Positions 44,266-53,886 are shown, counted from the first letter of the stretch. The stretch is 64,000 nucleotides of DNA from Verrucomicrobiales bacterium (GCA_002715965.1 PBAL01000014.1:78518-142517); one strand, 5' to 3'. Program-made: numbers and translations. The notes: generated by a model from the sequence alone, not told the origin.

Positions 44266-44670
44266 ATGGGGTTGCTCGATCCAATCAAGTCGTTGCTGGG
44301 GAAGGATAAACTCCCGCATCACCTTCGATTGGGTCGCGAAGGCGAGAAGGCCGCCAAATCCTACCTCAAGCAGCTCGGCTACAAGTTTTTGACCGCCAAC
44401 TATTCCGGACCGCACGGTGAGATTGATCTGATATTCCGGCACGAAGATTGCCTCGTATTTGTGGAAGTGAAGACGCGCACGGAAGGCGGTTGGACGCGGC
44501 CGGCGGACGCGGTGAATCGCGACAAGCGCAAGGCAATCATTCACACCGCGCGTCAGTACGTGCGCAAGCTGACGGATTCCCGCGTGAAGTATCGGTACGA
44601 CATTGCGGAGGTGCTGGTGCGGGAAGGCGCGAGCGAGGTTCGACACATCCCCAACGCGTTTCAGGAATAG
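44266..44670 (+). CDS. YraN/UPF0102 family protein
   Basis: A 134-residue protein of the endonuclease-like UPF0102 family: LGREGEKAAKSYLKQLGYK, NYSGPHGEIDLIFRHED and CLVFVEVKTRT (the Asp and Glu-x-Lys positions of the nuclease-like core), then DKRKAIIHTARQY. The ATG at 44266 is preferred to the TTG at 44260. Function is unknown; DNA repair or recombination nuclease activity has been proposed for the family. Confidence 0.88.
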   Translation: MGLLDPIKSLLGKDKLPHHLRLGREGEKAAKSYLKQLGYKFLTANYSGPHGEIDLIFRHEDCLVFVEVKTRTEGGWTRPADAVNRDKRKAIIHTARQYVRKLTDSRVKYRYDIAEVLVREGASEVRHIPNAFQE

Positions 44671-44724
44671 GAGTCCGCGTTTTTCCGGGTTCTCATCAGA
44701 TGGAATTGTGCCGAGAATGAAACC

Positions 44725-45138
44725 ATGAAATGGCGGAAGGACGAGTTCATTGTCACCGACGAACGCAATCGCATCGACGCGCAACGAACGGGTGAATTGC
44801 TACGCGCAACTTCCTGGGCTGACGAGCGGCCGCAAGACGTGGTTGAGCGTTGCATTCAAACGTCGTTGAACTTCGGAATGTTCGCCGGCGAACGTCAGGT
44901 GGGGTACGCCAGGTTGGTGTCGGACTTCGTGACGCAGGCTTATCTCAGCGATGTCGTCATTGAGGAAGCGCTCCGCGGCAAGGGACTGGGCTCATGGTTG
45001 CTGGAGTGCATCCTGAATCACCCGGATCTGAACACCTGCCGCATTGATCTCGTGACCGCCGATGCCCATGAGTTCTATCGAAAACACGGCTTCGGCACGC
45101 ATTGCTATGATTTCCTCGTACACAATCCGAAGCAGTGA
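44725..45138 (+). CDS. GNAT family N-acetyltransferase
   Basis: A 137-residue GNAT protein. The acetyl-CoA site shows as VVIEEALRGKGLGSWLLE (V..xRGxG pattern). YARLVSDFVTQAYLSDVVI and EFYRKHGFGTHCYDFLVH are the beta4-beta5 and C-terminal parts. The substrate is unknown. It follows YraN by 54 bases and ends convergent with the sulfatase gene. Confidence 0.88.
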   Translation: MKWRKDEFIVTDERNRIDAQRTGELLRATSWADERPQDVVERCIQTSLNFGMFAGERQVGYARLVSDFVTQAYLSDVVIEEALRGKGLGSWLLECILNHPDLNTCRIDLVTADAHEFYRKHGFGTHCYDFLVHNPKQ

Positions 45139-45175
45139 GTTTTCGAACCTGGAGTGACGCAGCGAGAGCTGGGCC

Positions 45176-46645
45176 TCACTTCTTTTTCTTCTTCCGCGAG
45201 GAACGCAGTTCGTAGTACGGACCTTCCGCACGGATCTCCGAGTGAAGCTCGATCATGCGACCTCGCATCGAGCTGAACTTCTCCGGCTCTCGCGCGGACA
45301 ACTCTGTCGTCTCAGCAGGATCTTTACTGAGGTTGTAGAGCGTGAAATTCCCGAGATCGGAATCCTTGATGAAGTCCATCAACTTGACGTCTGCGGGGGG
45401 AGCGGCATCGCGAACGGTGATTTCTTTTTGCGGGAGCATATTCGCCAGCATCTTGTAGTCGCCCAGCCGCATGCTCACTTCCTTGGCACCACGTGCATGG
45501 TAGAGCCACCACATCATTGGTGTCGGGCGCTTCACGCTCTTTCCATCGACCAAGGCACAAGACACATCCGCACCGTCGATCTTGTTCGGGTAGTTCGGCT
45601 TGGCACCAACAACCGCGGCCAACGTCGGCAGGAAATCAGTCCCGTTCACCGGTTCATCTGACACGGTTCCCGCCTTGATTCGGCCCGGCCACTTAATAAT
45701 TCCCGGCACGCGATATCCGCCCTCATGCATGTGTCCTTTCGCGCCCCGCAAGATGCCCGGCGTTCCGAAGGATGTGGCGGGACGATGTTCGGGACCATTG
45801 TCACTGGTGAATATGACGAGCGTGTTGTTCTCCAGGTTTTCCTTCTTCAGATGTGCCATCAACCAGCCAATGTGATGGTCCAGCATGGAAACACATCCGT
45901 AATAGGTGGCGCGGTTTTCCTCCTTCGGTTTGCGAATGACCTGTGAGCCTCCGTAGCGGATTGATTTGGCGGCCTCCTTTGTCTTTTCGTTTTGATAGGG
46001 GCGTTTGAATTCATCAGCAGCAACGACCGGTGTGTGCGGTTCGCTGAACCAGAGCATGGTCATGAACGGTTTTGAAGGATCGCGCTTGCTGATGTAATCG
46101 ATCGCCTCATCGACCACGATCTCTGACATCCAGCCGTGTAACTTCGGGAGCGCCCTGCCATTCCTATAAAAACCGCCCGGGTTGTGGCCAAAGTTCTTCG
46201 GATGTGCGAGCCAGTGTTCGAAGCCGTGATCACCCGGATTCGGATGGTTCTGAAAGTCTCCACTGCAGTGCCACTTGCCGGCGAACATCGTCTGATAGCC
46301 CGCATCCCGAATCACCTCGGCCACGGTCAATTCGCTCTTGGGGATGTGAAGCGCCTTGAAGCGTGCGAAGTCATACATGCCGACGCGATAAGGACTTCGC
46401 CCGGTAAGAATGGCCGTTCGTGAAGGTGAACAATTCGGGCTGGCGGAATAGCAATCCGTCAGACGCATGCCATCCTTGGCCAGTTGGTCCAGGTGCGGGG
46501 ACTGAATCACCGGATGCCCGTAGCATGCGAGATCGCCGTAGCCCATGTCGTCGGCAAGCAGGAAAACGATGTTCGGTCGATCGGCCGCTGAAGCGAGAAT
46601 CGAAGAAACGACGATAACGACGAATGAAAGGGGCGGTGTTTTCAT
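45176..46645 (-). CDS. Secreted sulfatase (type I)
   Basis: A 489-residue sulfatase with signal peptide (MKTPPLSFVVIVVSSILASA). Metal site NIVFLLADDMGYGDLACYG, formylglycine motif NCSPSRTAILTGR with Cys72 and Arg76, active-site MFAGKWHCSG, and TSDNGPEHRPATSFG follow. The C-terminal tail is Lys-rich. It is close to the arylsulfatase/N-acetylgalactosamine-sulfatase groups, but the substrate is not readable. The frame is open 18 codons further upstream, but the ATG at 46645 starts the leader. Confidence 0.95.
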   Translation of the reverse strand: MKTPPLSFVVIVVSSILASAADRPNIVFLLADDMGYGDLACYGHPVIQSPHLDQLAKDGMRLTDCYSASPNCSPSRTAILTGRSPYRVGMYDFARFKALHIPKSELTVAEVIRDAGYQTMFAGKWHCSGDFQNHPNPGDHGFEHWLAHPKNFGHNPGGFYRNGRALPKLHGWMSEIVVDEAIDYISKRDPSKPFMTMLWFSEPHTPVVAADEFKRPYQNEKTKEAAKSIRYGGSQVIRKPKEENRATYYGCVSMLDHHIGWLMAHLKKENLENNTLVIFTSDNGPEHRPATSFGTPGILRGAKGHMHEGGYRVPGIIKWPGRIKAGTVSDEPVNGTDFLPTLAAVVGAKPNYPNKIDGADVSCALVDGKSVKRPTPMMWWLYHARGAKEVSMRLGDYKMLANMLPQKEITVRDAAPPADVKLMDFIKDSDLGNFTLYNLSKDPAETTELSAREPEKFSSMRGRMIELHSEIRAEGPYYELRSSRKKKKK

Positions 46646-46695
46646 CAGGCGATGAACGCATGGTTGGAAATCCACCAAGCACTTGCAAACAATTC

Positions 46696-47057
46696 CCATG
46701 TGGATGATGAACGGTGAAATCCAACGACTGACCGACGACGACTGGAACGATTTCGTGAGGCTCGTTTACAAGCCTTGCGCAATTCACCGGATGCGTTCGG
46801 GTCCACCTTCGCGGCATGTGGGTCACACTGGAAGACCGTGGTGTTGGCGCGGAAGGCGTATAGGTGGATGCGGTCGTTGAATGGGAATGGCAAGCGGAGC
46901 ACACGCGCATCCTTTTTCGAACGTTGGTGATTTCAATGTCTGTGCGAGTGCGCTTTATGCGAGCCGGGGATTTGCGCGCACAGAAGTGCGCATGCTCTCG
47001 GGCATGGAAGGCCAAATGCTGGCTTTGTTCGGCGTGTTCGACCGGCTTGAAGAATAG
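46696..47057 (+). pseudogene. Broken GNAT acetyltransferase
   Basis: Fragments of one GNAT protein are visible in different frames. IQRLTDDDWNDF near 46713 is followed by a frame change to EARLQALRNSPDAFGSTF near 46760-46815, and the C-terminal LYASRGFARTEVRMLSG continues to a TAG at 47055-47057. The central acetyl-CoA-binding part is missing. At about 360 bases it is shorter than an intact gene. The order of fragments is correct, so it decayed in place by at least one frameshift and an internal deletion. Confidence 0.65.
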
Positions 47058-48824
47058 TCACGCACGTTGCGAGTTCATCATCCTCCCGAAGAACTCCGAG
47101 CGTATCGCCACAGCTTGGGGAGTTCCGTCTGAGCTGATCTTGCCGCGTTCCATCACGATGATGCGATCGACCTTGCTGAGGAAGGTTGGGTGATGCGTGA
47201 CGAGAAGCGTGGTTTTTCCTTGGCTGAGCACGACCAGGCTCTCGATGACCTGCGACTCATTCTCCGCGTCAAGCGCGCTGGTGGGTTCGTCCAGCAGCAG
47301 GATTGGTGCGTCCTTGAGAAACGCGCGGGCCAGGCAGATCCGCTGGCATTCGCCGACGCTCAATCCATGCGCGCCTTCACCAACCGGCGTGTTGTAACCG
47401 CTGGGAAGATTCTGGATGAACTCGTGCGCCCGCGCGGCCCGTGCGGCTTCTTCGATATCGAAGTGCGACGCACCCGGACGGCCCAGAGCTATGTTTTCCG
47501 CAATCGTGCCGGGCAGCAGAATCGGCTTCTGCGGGACGTAGGCGATCTGCTTGCGGAGATCGTCGAGGTGGATGTCGGAAGCGGCCATCCCATCGAGACT
47601 CACGCGCCCGGATTCCGGCTCGAAGAATCGAATGATGAGATTCAACAAGGTGGACTTGCCCGCACCACTCGGGCCAACCACAGCAATCATCTCCCCTGGT
47701 GAGATTTTCAATTCGAGTTCTTGAACGACGGGTTTTCCCGACGCGTAGCCGAAGGTCAGTTGCTCAAATTCGATTGCTCCTTTCGCGGCAAACGAACCTG
47801 GTTCGGCAGATGCAGGGGGGACGGCGTCGCGTTCCGAATCCAGCAGGCCGTAGACACGATTCACACCAGCCGTGGCGGTCGAGATGGTGGAACCCACATT
47901 GGAGAGCTGGTTCAATGGTTCGTAAAACTGCGTGAGGTAGGTCAGAAAAATGATAAGTTCGCCGACTGTTGCCGCCTCTGCAATGACCTGCCGGGAACCA
48001 ATCCACAAAATCGCGGCAATTCCTCCGCCGAAGATGATCCCCAATGAGGCGAGGTAACCGATCTCCCAGGAATGCTGGGAGCAGCGTTGATCGCGTGACT
48101 CTTTCGTGGAGGCGAGGAAGCGATCGGTCTCAAGTTTTTCCCGCGTGTAACTGCGGATGACTTCGACAGCGGAAATGTTCTGTTGAACCGCCGAGGCGAT
48201 CTTGCTGTCCGCCTCCTGAGCCAGTGCGCTACGCCGGCTCATCTGCTTTCCGAACACCCGAATGGCAAACAGAAGCAGAGGGATCGTGGCAAGTGAGACC
48301 ATGGTCAGCGTTGGGTTCAGACTTAGCATGACCGCAAGCATCAGGAGCATCGTCAGGCTCGCGTTAACTAGCGTGATCATTCCCTGCTGAAAAACGGTCT
48401 GAAATGCGTAGGTGTCCCAGGCCGCGCGTTGGATCAGGTCGCCCTGCTGCTGGCCGAGGTAGAATCGAAGCGAAAGACTTTGCAGCCGATCAAATACGCG
48501 GCAGCGAACTCGTTGCAGTCCGGAGAGGCCAATGCCGATGGCCATGCGGTTGTAGGTGGCCGTGAGGATCGCGATGACGAAATGGATCACGAAAGTCAGC
48601 GCCACCAGCAGGATGAGAATGAACTCCCTGTCGTTCGGGGCGGAAATCGAATTGGACAGCCAAACCGGCAGTGGTTCCTCCCCGAGCAAGGAATCGACCA
48701 CGATCGCGATCGGCCAGGGCTTGAGCAGCACCATGCCGACCCCGACTACCATGAGTGCAAACACCACGAAGAGCCTTCCGCTGTCTCCACGGAAAAACTC
48801 AAGCGCTCGCAACGGGGATTTCAA
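47058..48824 (-). CDS. ABC transporter, MsbA/lipid-exporter type half-transporter
   Basis: A 588-residue fused permease-ATPase with six TM helices in the first ~310 residues and a nucleotide-binding domain after. Walker A is GPSGAGKSTLLN, signature LSVGECQRICLARAF (the usual LSGGQ is LSVGE), Walker B ILLLDEPTSALD, H-loop LLVTHHPTFLSKV. Translation most likely starts with TTG at 48824, two bases after the DUF1844 stop, because no ATG precedes TM1. Probably exports lipid or a hydrophobic compound. Its 3' end abuts a broken GNAT gene. Confidence 0.9.
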   Translation of the reverse strand: MKSPLRALEFFRGDSGRLFVVFALMVVGVGMVLLKPWPIAIVVDSLLGEEPLPVWLSNSISAPNDREFILILLVALTFVIHFVIAILTATYNRMAIGIGLSGLQRVRCRVFDRLQSLSLRFYLGQQQGDLIQRAAWDTYAFQTVFQQGMITLVNASLTMLLMLAVMLSLNPTLTMVSLATIPLLLFAIRVFGKQMSRRSALAQEADSKIASAVQQNISAVEVIRSYTREKLETDRFLASTKESRDQRCSQHSWEIGYLASLGIIFGGGIAAILWIGSRQVIAEAATVGELIIFLTYLTQFYEPLNQLSNVGSTISTATAGVNRVYGLLDSERDAVPPASAEPGSFAAKGAIEFEQLTFGYASGKPVVQELELKISPGEMIAVVGPSGAGKSTLLNLIIRFFEPESGRVSLDGMAASDIHLDDLRKQIAYVPQKPILLPGTIAENIALGRPGASHFDIEEAARAARAHEFIQNLPSGYNTPVGEGAHGLSVGECQRICLARAFLKDAPILLLDEPTSALDAENESQVIESLVVLSQGKTTLLVTHHPTFLSKVDRIIVMERGKISSDGTPQAVAIRSEFFGRMMNSQRA

Positions 48825-48826
48825 GG

Positions 48827-49144
48827 TCAGTCTTTCTCAGCCTCGGCCTCGAGCGTCTCAACCAACGCAGATCTGGCCGCAGCAAGGCTCTTACGAAGCA
48901 GAGCGTCTTCACCGTCGGACAGATTGCCCTTGGTCTTGGCCACCAGCATCTCCAGTTGATCGACGAATAGCTTCGCTCCCTCAAGATCGCAGATGTTCTG
49001 TTTCGTTTCCGGGTTCGGAATCTTCCCCAACAACATGAGAGCCATGTTCGTCTGCTGCATGACCAGTCTTTCGAAGAGGGCGGTCAGGATTTCTTTGCGG
49101 CTGGCATCGGCCAGACGTTCTTCGTCCAGCGGGGCGGTTGACAT
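48827..49144 (-). CDS. DUF1844 family protein
   Basis: A 105-residue protein with the DUF1844 pattern: LFERLVMQQTNMALMLLGK, NPETKQNICDLEGAKLFVD, LEMLVAKTKGNLSDGEDALL. The frame is open far upstream, but the ATG at 49144 gives the normal family length. Function is unknown; it is conserved in Verrucomicrobiota and Acidobacteriota. It is translationally coupled to the ABC exporter gene. Confidence 0.85.
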   Translation of the reverse strand: MSTAPLDEERLADASRKEILTALFERLVMQQTNMALMLLGKIPNPETKQNICDLEGAKLFVDQLEMLVAKTKGNLSDGEDALLRKSLAAARSALVETLEAEAEKD

Positions 49145-49244
49145 GCAGAGATGTATGCAGGCGGAAGGCCCGAGATAAAAGCCTCGATTCCTTCGACGCG
49201 GGGAACAATTCTTTACACCACGACTCCAGCAGTCCACGAGATCG

Positions 49245-50564
49245 ATGTCAGACGAACAGAACCGAGAGAACAACCCGTCCGATGAATCAAAGTCGGCCAC
49301 CCCGAAAGCGAAGCCGTCGGTTTCGCCGTTGCTGTTATTCGTCATCGTCGGCGCGTTGCTCGTGGGGCTGAACCGCGACGCGATCATCTTCAATGTGCAG
49401 CTGTCGCGATTGGTGAAATCGGAGGCACCTTCAGCAACAGTTGCCCGCGAACTGATCCTTGCCCACGGACAGGCCTCCACGGTGCTGACCGAGCTTTGGA
49501 ACACAGGACGCATCTTGCATCGCCGGGTGGCGACGGATTATATCGAGCAGCACTTTCGGGCCAGCGAAATTCCTGATTGGGCATTCGAGATCCTGCTGGA
49601 AAGCGCCTATGACCGCGACTACTCCAACCGTGAGATCGCAATCCGAAAGCTCGCCTACGCACGTCATCCCGAGGCGGAAGATCTGCTCGTGCGCCAATTA
49701 CGCGACGCTGACCCGCAGTTGGTCGGCATGGCGCTGGACATGATCCGCGGGCAGGAATTCACCAACGCACTCCCGGCAGCTGCCACGCTTCTGACGAACC
49801 CTGAGCCCAGCGTCGTCGCGCGCGTTGCCACCACCATTCAACAGTTCACGGGCAAGGAATTCGGCATCACGTTGGATGACATCGTCCTCGCCGAGGGCGC
49901 TCCTGAAGATGAGGTAAGTTCCGGACGCGAACGCTTTGACAGGGCAGTTGACGAAGCGCAGTCCTGGTGGAAAGAAAACGGATCCGGATTCCCAGCGTTG
50001 ACCTTGCCCATCGTCCCCAAAGGTGAAGCCATCGCCCCGCCAATCGAACTTGTCGACAAAGACATGCACCCGGCCTCTCTGGCGAAGCATTCCGGCAAGC
50101 CCGTGCTCCTCTGTTTCTTCGCGTCCTGGTGTCCTTCCTGCACGATGACAATTCCAAACATCAACGGCTTGCACGGGAAGACCGGTGAGGCGGTGTTGAT
50201 CGGCGTTTCCTTGGATGCCATACCGGACGAACATAATCACTTTGGCGAAGACGAAGAAGACAATCATGCGCACCACGGCCATCACCACCACCATCATCAT
50301 GGGGAAGGTGAGTGGGACGCAGCGCCAAAGGTGAAAAAATCCCACAATCTCTGGACTGAAGCAGGAGTTCCCTTTCCAATTCTGTTCGATGTGACCGGAA
50401 CGACGACGCTGGCTCTGGACGGTGGAGAGATCCCTACCTTCGCCTTGCTGGACGCGGATCGAAGACTGGTTCGTAGATTCACGGGCATTCGAAGCACTGA
50501 GGCCTTGCAGGCGATTGTCGCCCGGCATTTCCCGGCGAAAAGCCCTTCGAAAGCGAGGGAATAA
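49245..50564 (+). CDS. Second membrane-anchored HEAT-thioredoxin protein with His-rich loop
   Basis: A 439-residue protein: TM helix at about 28-42, HEAT-like helices at about 60-205 (for example LVRQLRDADPQLVGMALDMI), a linker, then a thioredoxin-like domain with intact FFASWCPSC (Cys296, Cys299). After the strand AVLIGVSLDAIPD comes a loop at 330-352 (EHNHFGEDEEDNHAHHGHHH and further His) with thirteen His in about 22 residues. The fold closes with FPILFDVTGTTTLALDG and FALLDADRRLVRRFTGIRS. It is paralogous to 30495-31640, sharing domain order and loop position. There is no TTGCAW-type operator upstream, so it may be constitutive or differently regulated. Confidence 0.8.
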   Translation: MSDEQNRENNPSDESKSATPKAKPSVSPLLLFVIVGALLVGLNRDAIIFNVQLSRLVKSEAPSATVARELILAHGQASTVLTELWNTGRILHRRVATDYIEQHFRASEIPDWAFEILLESAYDRDYSNREIAIRKLAYARHPEAEDLLVRQLRDADPQLVGMALDMIRGQEFTNALPAAATLLTNPEPSVVARVATTIQQFTGKEFGITLDDIVLAEGAPEDEVSSGRERFDRAVDEAQSWWKENGSGFPALTLPIVPKGEAIAPPIELVDKDMHPASLAKHSGKPVLLCFFASWCPSCTMTIPNINGLHGKTGEAVLIGVSLDAIPDEHNHFGEDEEDNHAHHGHHHHHHHGEGEWDAAPKVKKSHNLWTEAGVPFPILFDVTGTTTLALDGGEIPTFALLDADRRLVRRFTGIRSTEALQAIVARHFPAKSPSKARE

Positions 50565-50591
50565 ATCGATTGGCGAATCCCTCAAACCACC

Positions 50592-50740
50592 GTGGATCAG
50601 ATTGATTTTGAGAAACTCGTTGCGACCTATTACGAGAATCTCTTTCGTTTCGCGATCAGCCTGACCCGCGCTGCGAACCTCACCCAGCAGACCTTTTACC
50701 TCTGGGCGGCCAAGGGCCATCAGCTCCGCGACAAGACGCC
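50592..50740 (+). pseudogene. Truncated ECF sigma factor (N-terminal fragment)
   Basis: A GTG at 50592 begins MDQIDFEKLVATYYENLFRF, a typical region 2 start of an ECF sigma factor. The -10-binding block LTQQTFYLWAAKGHQLRDK follows. After about residue 48 the similarity ends and the sequence continues as anti-sigma-like protein in another frame. Regions 2.4 to 4 are deleted, so it is not functional. Confidence 0.6.
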
Positions 50741-51198
50741 GAAGATCCCAAGACGGCCGAAGCGCTCGAGCAGGCACGCCGCGATCCCGATCTCGGCCGC
50801 TGGTTGGAGGAGGAGCAGGCCTTCAACCAGGCAATCAGCGAACGGATCAAACCCATCTGCCAGTGGCTCGCCGAAAACGACGGCCATTGCGACCTGGAGA
50901 TTCCCAAGTCGCTGCTTCTGAGGAAGACGATCGGTTGCCGCGTCGCCGATTGGGACGGGAAGAAGTTTTCCCTTATCTGCTACCAAGAAAGAACTCCAAC
51001 GATCTGCGTCCGCTTCACCTGCTCGTCTTCGACAGCAAGGAACTTCCCCGCCTGCCCGCCCGCGAGTTCGCTCAAGTCGCGCGCCATGGCGACTGGTCGA
51101 TTGCCAGCTGAACCGAAGGCGAGCACAGCTACATCCTGACGCACGTAGGCGATGAACAATCCGTGCGGGGCCTGCTCCAATCGGCTGCTACGAAATAA
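50737..51198 (+). pseudogene. Broken anti-sigma-factor-like gene
   Basis: KTAEALEQARRDPDLGRWLE and EEEQAFNQAISERIKPIC form the N-terminal cytoplasmic part of a TM anti-sigma-type protein. A frame change between about 50950 and 51000 leads to LHLLVFDSKELPRLPAREF and HGDWSIAS. There an in-frame TGA (51109-51111) stands where Trp is expected, and the frame continues TEGEHSYILTHVGDEQSVRG to a TAA at 51196. One frameshift plus one nonsense change indicate a dead gene. It lies directly after the ECF remnant, as in a sigma/anti-sigma pair. Confidence 0.55.
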
Positions 51199-51257
51199 CC
51201 ACAGCAAAGACGCGCCGGAATTTTCTTTGTTCCCGAGGCGGAATCGACCGGAGTATG

Positions 51258-51307
51258 GCGAGCTGTTCGAGGCGGATTCCAAAGCTGGGAACGAGGGAAA
51301 GAACAGC
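51258..51307. repeat. Short dispersed repeat, copy B
   Basis: The counterpart of 5245-5294: both begin GCGAGCT and contain GGATTCCAA and GAACGAGGGAAAGAA-like sequence in register. It lies 60 bases after the anti-sigma remnant, in a stretch of about 260 bases before the oxidoreductase start that holds no gene. Confidence 0.45.
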
Positions 51308-51462
51308 GATCTCATGGGAGTCTTTATCCGAACAGATGAAACCTGCAATGGCTTCCCTTGTTGATTCAACGGTGATGACCATTGGGTTCAATGCATTCGC
51401 ATGATGGTCAAACGGGACGCTTGCTCGGGCTGATGACATTTGATTCGATTCGCATTCAATTC

Positions 51463-53886
51463 ATGAAATCACTCCTGTCATCGTTGCTCCTCACGGTTTG
51501 TGTCGTCGCTGCGCACGCTGCCGTGAAGCTCCCGGGAATCATCATGGATTGCGACGAGGCCAATTACGAAGGCTATTGGGGGCAGAGTAGCATCTTGCCT
51601 GCGATCATCGGCCCCACTTATCACCTCGACGGCAACAAGGGGCGGGGAAAGAGCGCGACGTTTACGGCCACCATTCCCGATGCCGGCGACTACGAAATCC
51701 GCCTGCTCTATACGTGGAGCGAGAACCGATCCACGCGGACGAAAGTTACGATCACGGGAGCGGATGAAGAAAAGACGCTCAGCATCAACCAGCGTGAGCC
51801 GGCGATGACGGGGCGCGTTCCCAATGCCTTGGGAGTCTTTCGATTCGAAGCCGGTACAAAGGCCCGTGTCACTGTGTCGAATGAAGGCGCGGATGGATAT
51901 GTGATTGTCGACGGTTTGCAGATTCTGTCCGCTGAACTGGCACGCGCCGAACGCGCAGGCAAACGCTCGTCCGGCTATCCGGCGATCAAGATGGTCAAGC
52001 GGTCGGCTCCGGCCAGTCTGCCGATCATTAACGTGCCGCCCAAACCTCTGAAGCCCGATGCTCCCCGCGCTGCCGCGCCCTCGGATGTGGATGGCAAGAC
52101 TTACGATCTCGTCGTCTTTGGTGGCACGCCCGGAGGCATTGCGCTGGCCGTGCGAGCGGCACGCGAGGGGCTCAACGTTTTGCTCGTCAATCGCAACCGT
52201 CACCTCGGCGGCATTCTCTCCAGCGGCCTGCGAGTCTGGGACACCCTGTACGAAGGCAAACGCTCACCGATCTATGACGAGGCCCGTCAAGACATCTTCG
52301 ACTACTACCACGAAACCTACGGCGAGCGTTCCGCGCAATACCGTCGCTGCCTGCCCGGGAAAAGCGGCCACACCAACGGACAGTTCGAACCCGCCGTGGC
52401 CGAACACATCCTTACGCGCATGGTCAACGCCGAGTCCCGCATCGCCATCCTCTGCGACTTCTTCATCGCCGATGCCCGGCGCGACGGCTCTTTGCTAGAG
52501 ACGGCCACCTTCCAATCCATGCACGGCAGTAGCCGTATCAGCGTAACCGGAACGGTATTCGCCGACTGCTCTTACGAAGGCGACCTTGCCGCGGTCGCGG
52601 GGGTCCCGTATCGCATCGGCCGCGAATCTCGGGAAGAATACGACGAGCCTCACGCCGGCGCGACGTACATGGGCCGCGGATCGCCGCAAACCGACGCCGA
52701 ACGTCGCCAGAGCGAAGCTCACAAGAAACTGAACCTGCGCCACTTCCGCAGTTGGCAAAACATCCTGCCCGGCAGCACCGGAAAAGGAGACTCCCACGTC
52801 CAGGCCTTCAATTATCGGACGATCCTCACCGACGACTCGGTCAATCGCCTTCCCGTGACCAAACCCGACGGCTACGACCGGGAATTCATCGCCGGTTTGG
52901 AAAAAGGCAGCGTCGTTGAAATCCCCAACCGCAAGTTCGGCTGGAACCGCCCGCAGGTCGTCGGACCACACAACCATTACGTCGAAGGCGACTGGGCCAC
53001 CCGCCAAACCGTCATGGACGAGCACTGGCAGGCGACACTCGGCATGCTGTATTTCCTGCAAAACGACGAGTCCGTTTCACCTCAACTGCGCAAGCGCTGG
53101 CAGTCGCTCGGGATTGCCGCCAATGAGTTTCCCGACAACAACCAACGTCCGTACGAAATTTACGTGCGCGAAGCCCGGCGCATCGTCGGTCGCTACGTCT
53201 TCACCCAACACGACGGAAGTCTGCCTGCCGATCTCGATCGCGCGCCCGTCCATGCCGACAGCGTGGGAATCACGGAGTGGTACTTCGACAGTCACGCCTG
53301 CACCAAACGGCGCGTGCCCGGCAGCCTCGACGAGAGCAAGCACATGCTGTACGAAAACACCTTCCCCGGTCAGGTTCCCTACCGCGCCCTCCTGCCCAAG
53401 GGACTCGACAATCTGCTCGTGCCCGTTTGTCTCAGCAGCACCCACGTCGCCTGGGGAACCATCCGCCTTGAACCCACCTGGATGAACCTTGCCGAGTCGG
53501 CCGCGTACGCCACCGCACTCGCAATCAAAACCAGAGTCCCCCCGTCCAGAATCGATTCGGACGCCTTGCTCCGACGCCTCGCTGAAGAGCGGATCATGAT
53601 TACCTTCTTCAACGACATCGACCTCGGCAACAACGATCCGCACATCACCGCTGCCCAATATCTCGGAACCAAAGGATTCTTCTCCAGTTACGACGCAAGA
53701 CTCAACGAGCCGCTGACCGAGGAAATGCAACGCGTCTGGAATGAAGGAATGTCCGCCCTCCGAAACGGCCACTTCGATGCGATGGCCTTCGCCAGGAATG
53801 TCCGCCAAGCAGAGGCAACCGATTCTTCCGATCTGAAACAAACCCGTGGTCAGGCATTGCTGAGCATCTGGCGCAGGATCAAGTAG
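51463..53886 (+). CDS. FAD-dependent oxidoreductase with golvesin-like N-terminal domain
   Basis: An 807-residue secreted protein with signal peptide from ATG 51463 (MKSLLSSLLLTVCVVAAHA). Residues about 22-165 form a golvesin/xanthan-lyase-like beta domain (ATIPDAGDYEIRLLYTW, VSNEGADGYVIVDGLQIL). From about 205 an FAD-binding oxidoreductase domain runs to the end: DLVVFGGTPGGIALAVRAAR is the dinucleotide-binding motif and LSSGLRVWDTLYEGK and VFADCSYEGDLAAVAGVPYR follow. The long C-terminal half contains PYRALLPKGLDNLLVPVCLS. Its substrate is probably a carbohydrate or plant compound; this pairing of domains is common in Planctomycetota and Verrucomicrobiota. Confidence 0.88.
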   Translation: MKSLLSSLLLTVCVVAAHAAVKLPGIIMDCDEANYEGYWGQSSILPAIIGPTYHLDGNKGRGKSATFTATIPDAGDYEIRLLYTWSENRSTRTKVTITGADEEKTLSINQREPAMTGRVPNALGVFRFEAGTKARVTVSNEGADGYVIVDGLQILSAELARAERAGKRSSGYPAIKMVKRSAPASLPIINVPPKPLKPDAPRAAAPSDVDGKTYDLVVFGGTPGGIALAVRAAREGLNVLLVNRNRHLGGILSSGLRVWDTLYEGKRSPIYDEARQDIFDYYHETYGERSAQYRRCLPGKSGHTNGQFEPAVAEHILTRMVNAESRIAILCDFFIADARRDGSLLETATFQSMHGSSRISVTGTVFADCSYEGDLAAVAGVPYRIGRESREEYDEPHAGATYMGRGSPQTDAERRQSEAHKKLNLRHFRSWQNILPGSTGKGDSHVQAFNYRTILTDDSVNRLPVTKPDGYDREFIAGLEKGSVVEIPNRKFGWNRPQVVGPHNHYVEGDWATRQTVMDEHWQATLGMLYFLQNDESVSPQLRKRWQSLGIAANEFPDNNQRPYEIYVREARRIVGRYVFTQHDGSLPADLDRAPVHADSVGITEWYFDSHACTKRRVPGSLDESKHMLYENTFPGQVPYRALLPKGLDNLLVPVCLSSTHVAWGTIRLEPTWMNLAESAAYATALAIKTRVPPSRIDSDALLRRLAEERIMITFFNDIDLGNNDPHITAAQYLGTKGFFSSYDARLNEPLTEEMQRVWNEGMSALRNGHFDAMAFARNVRQAEATDSSDLKQTRGQALLSIWRRIK

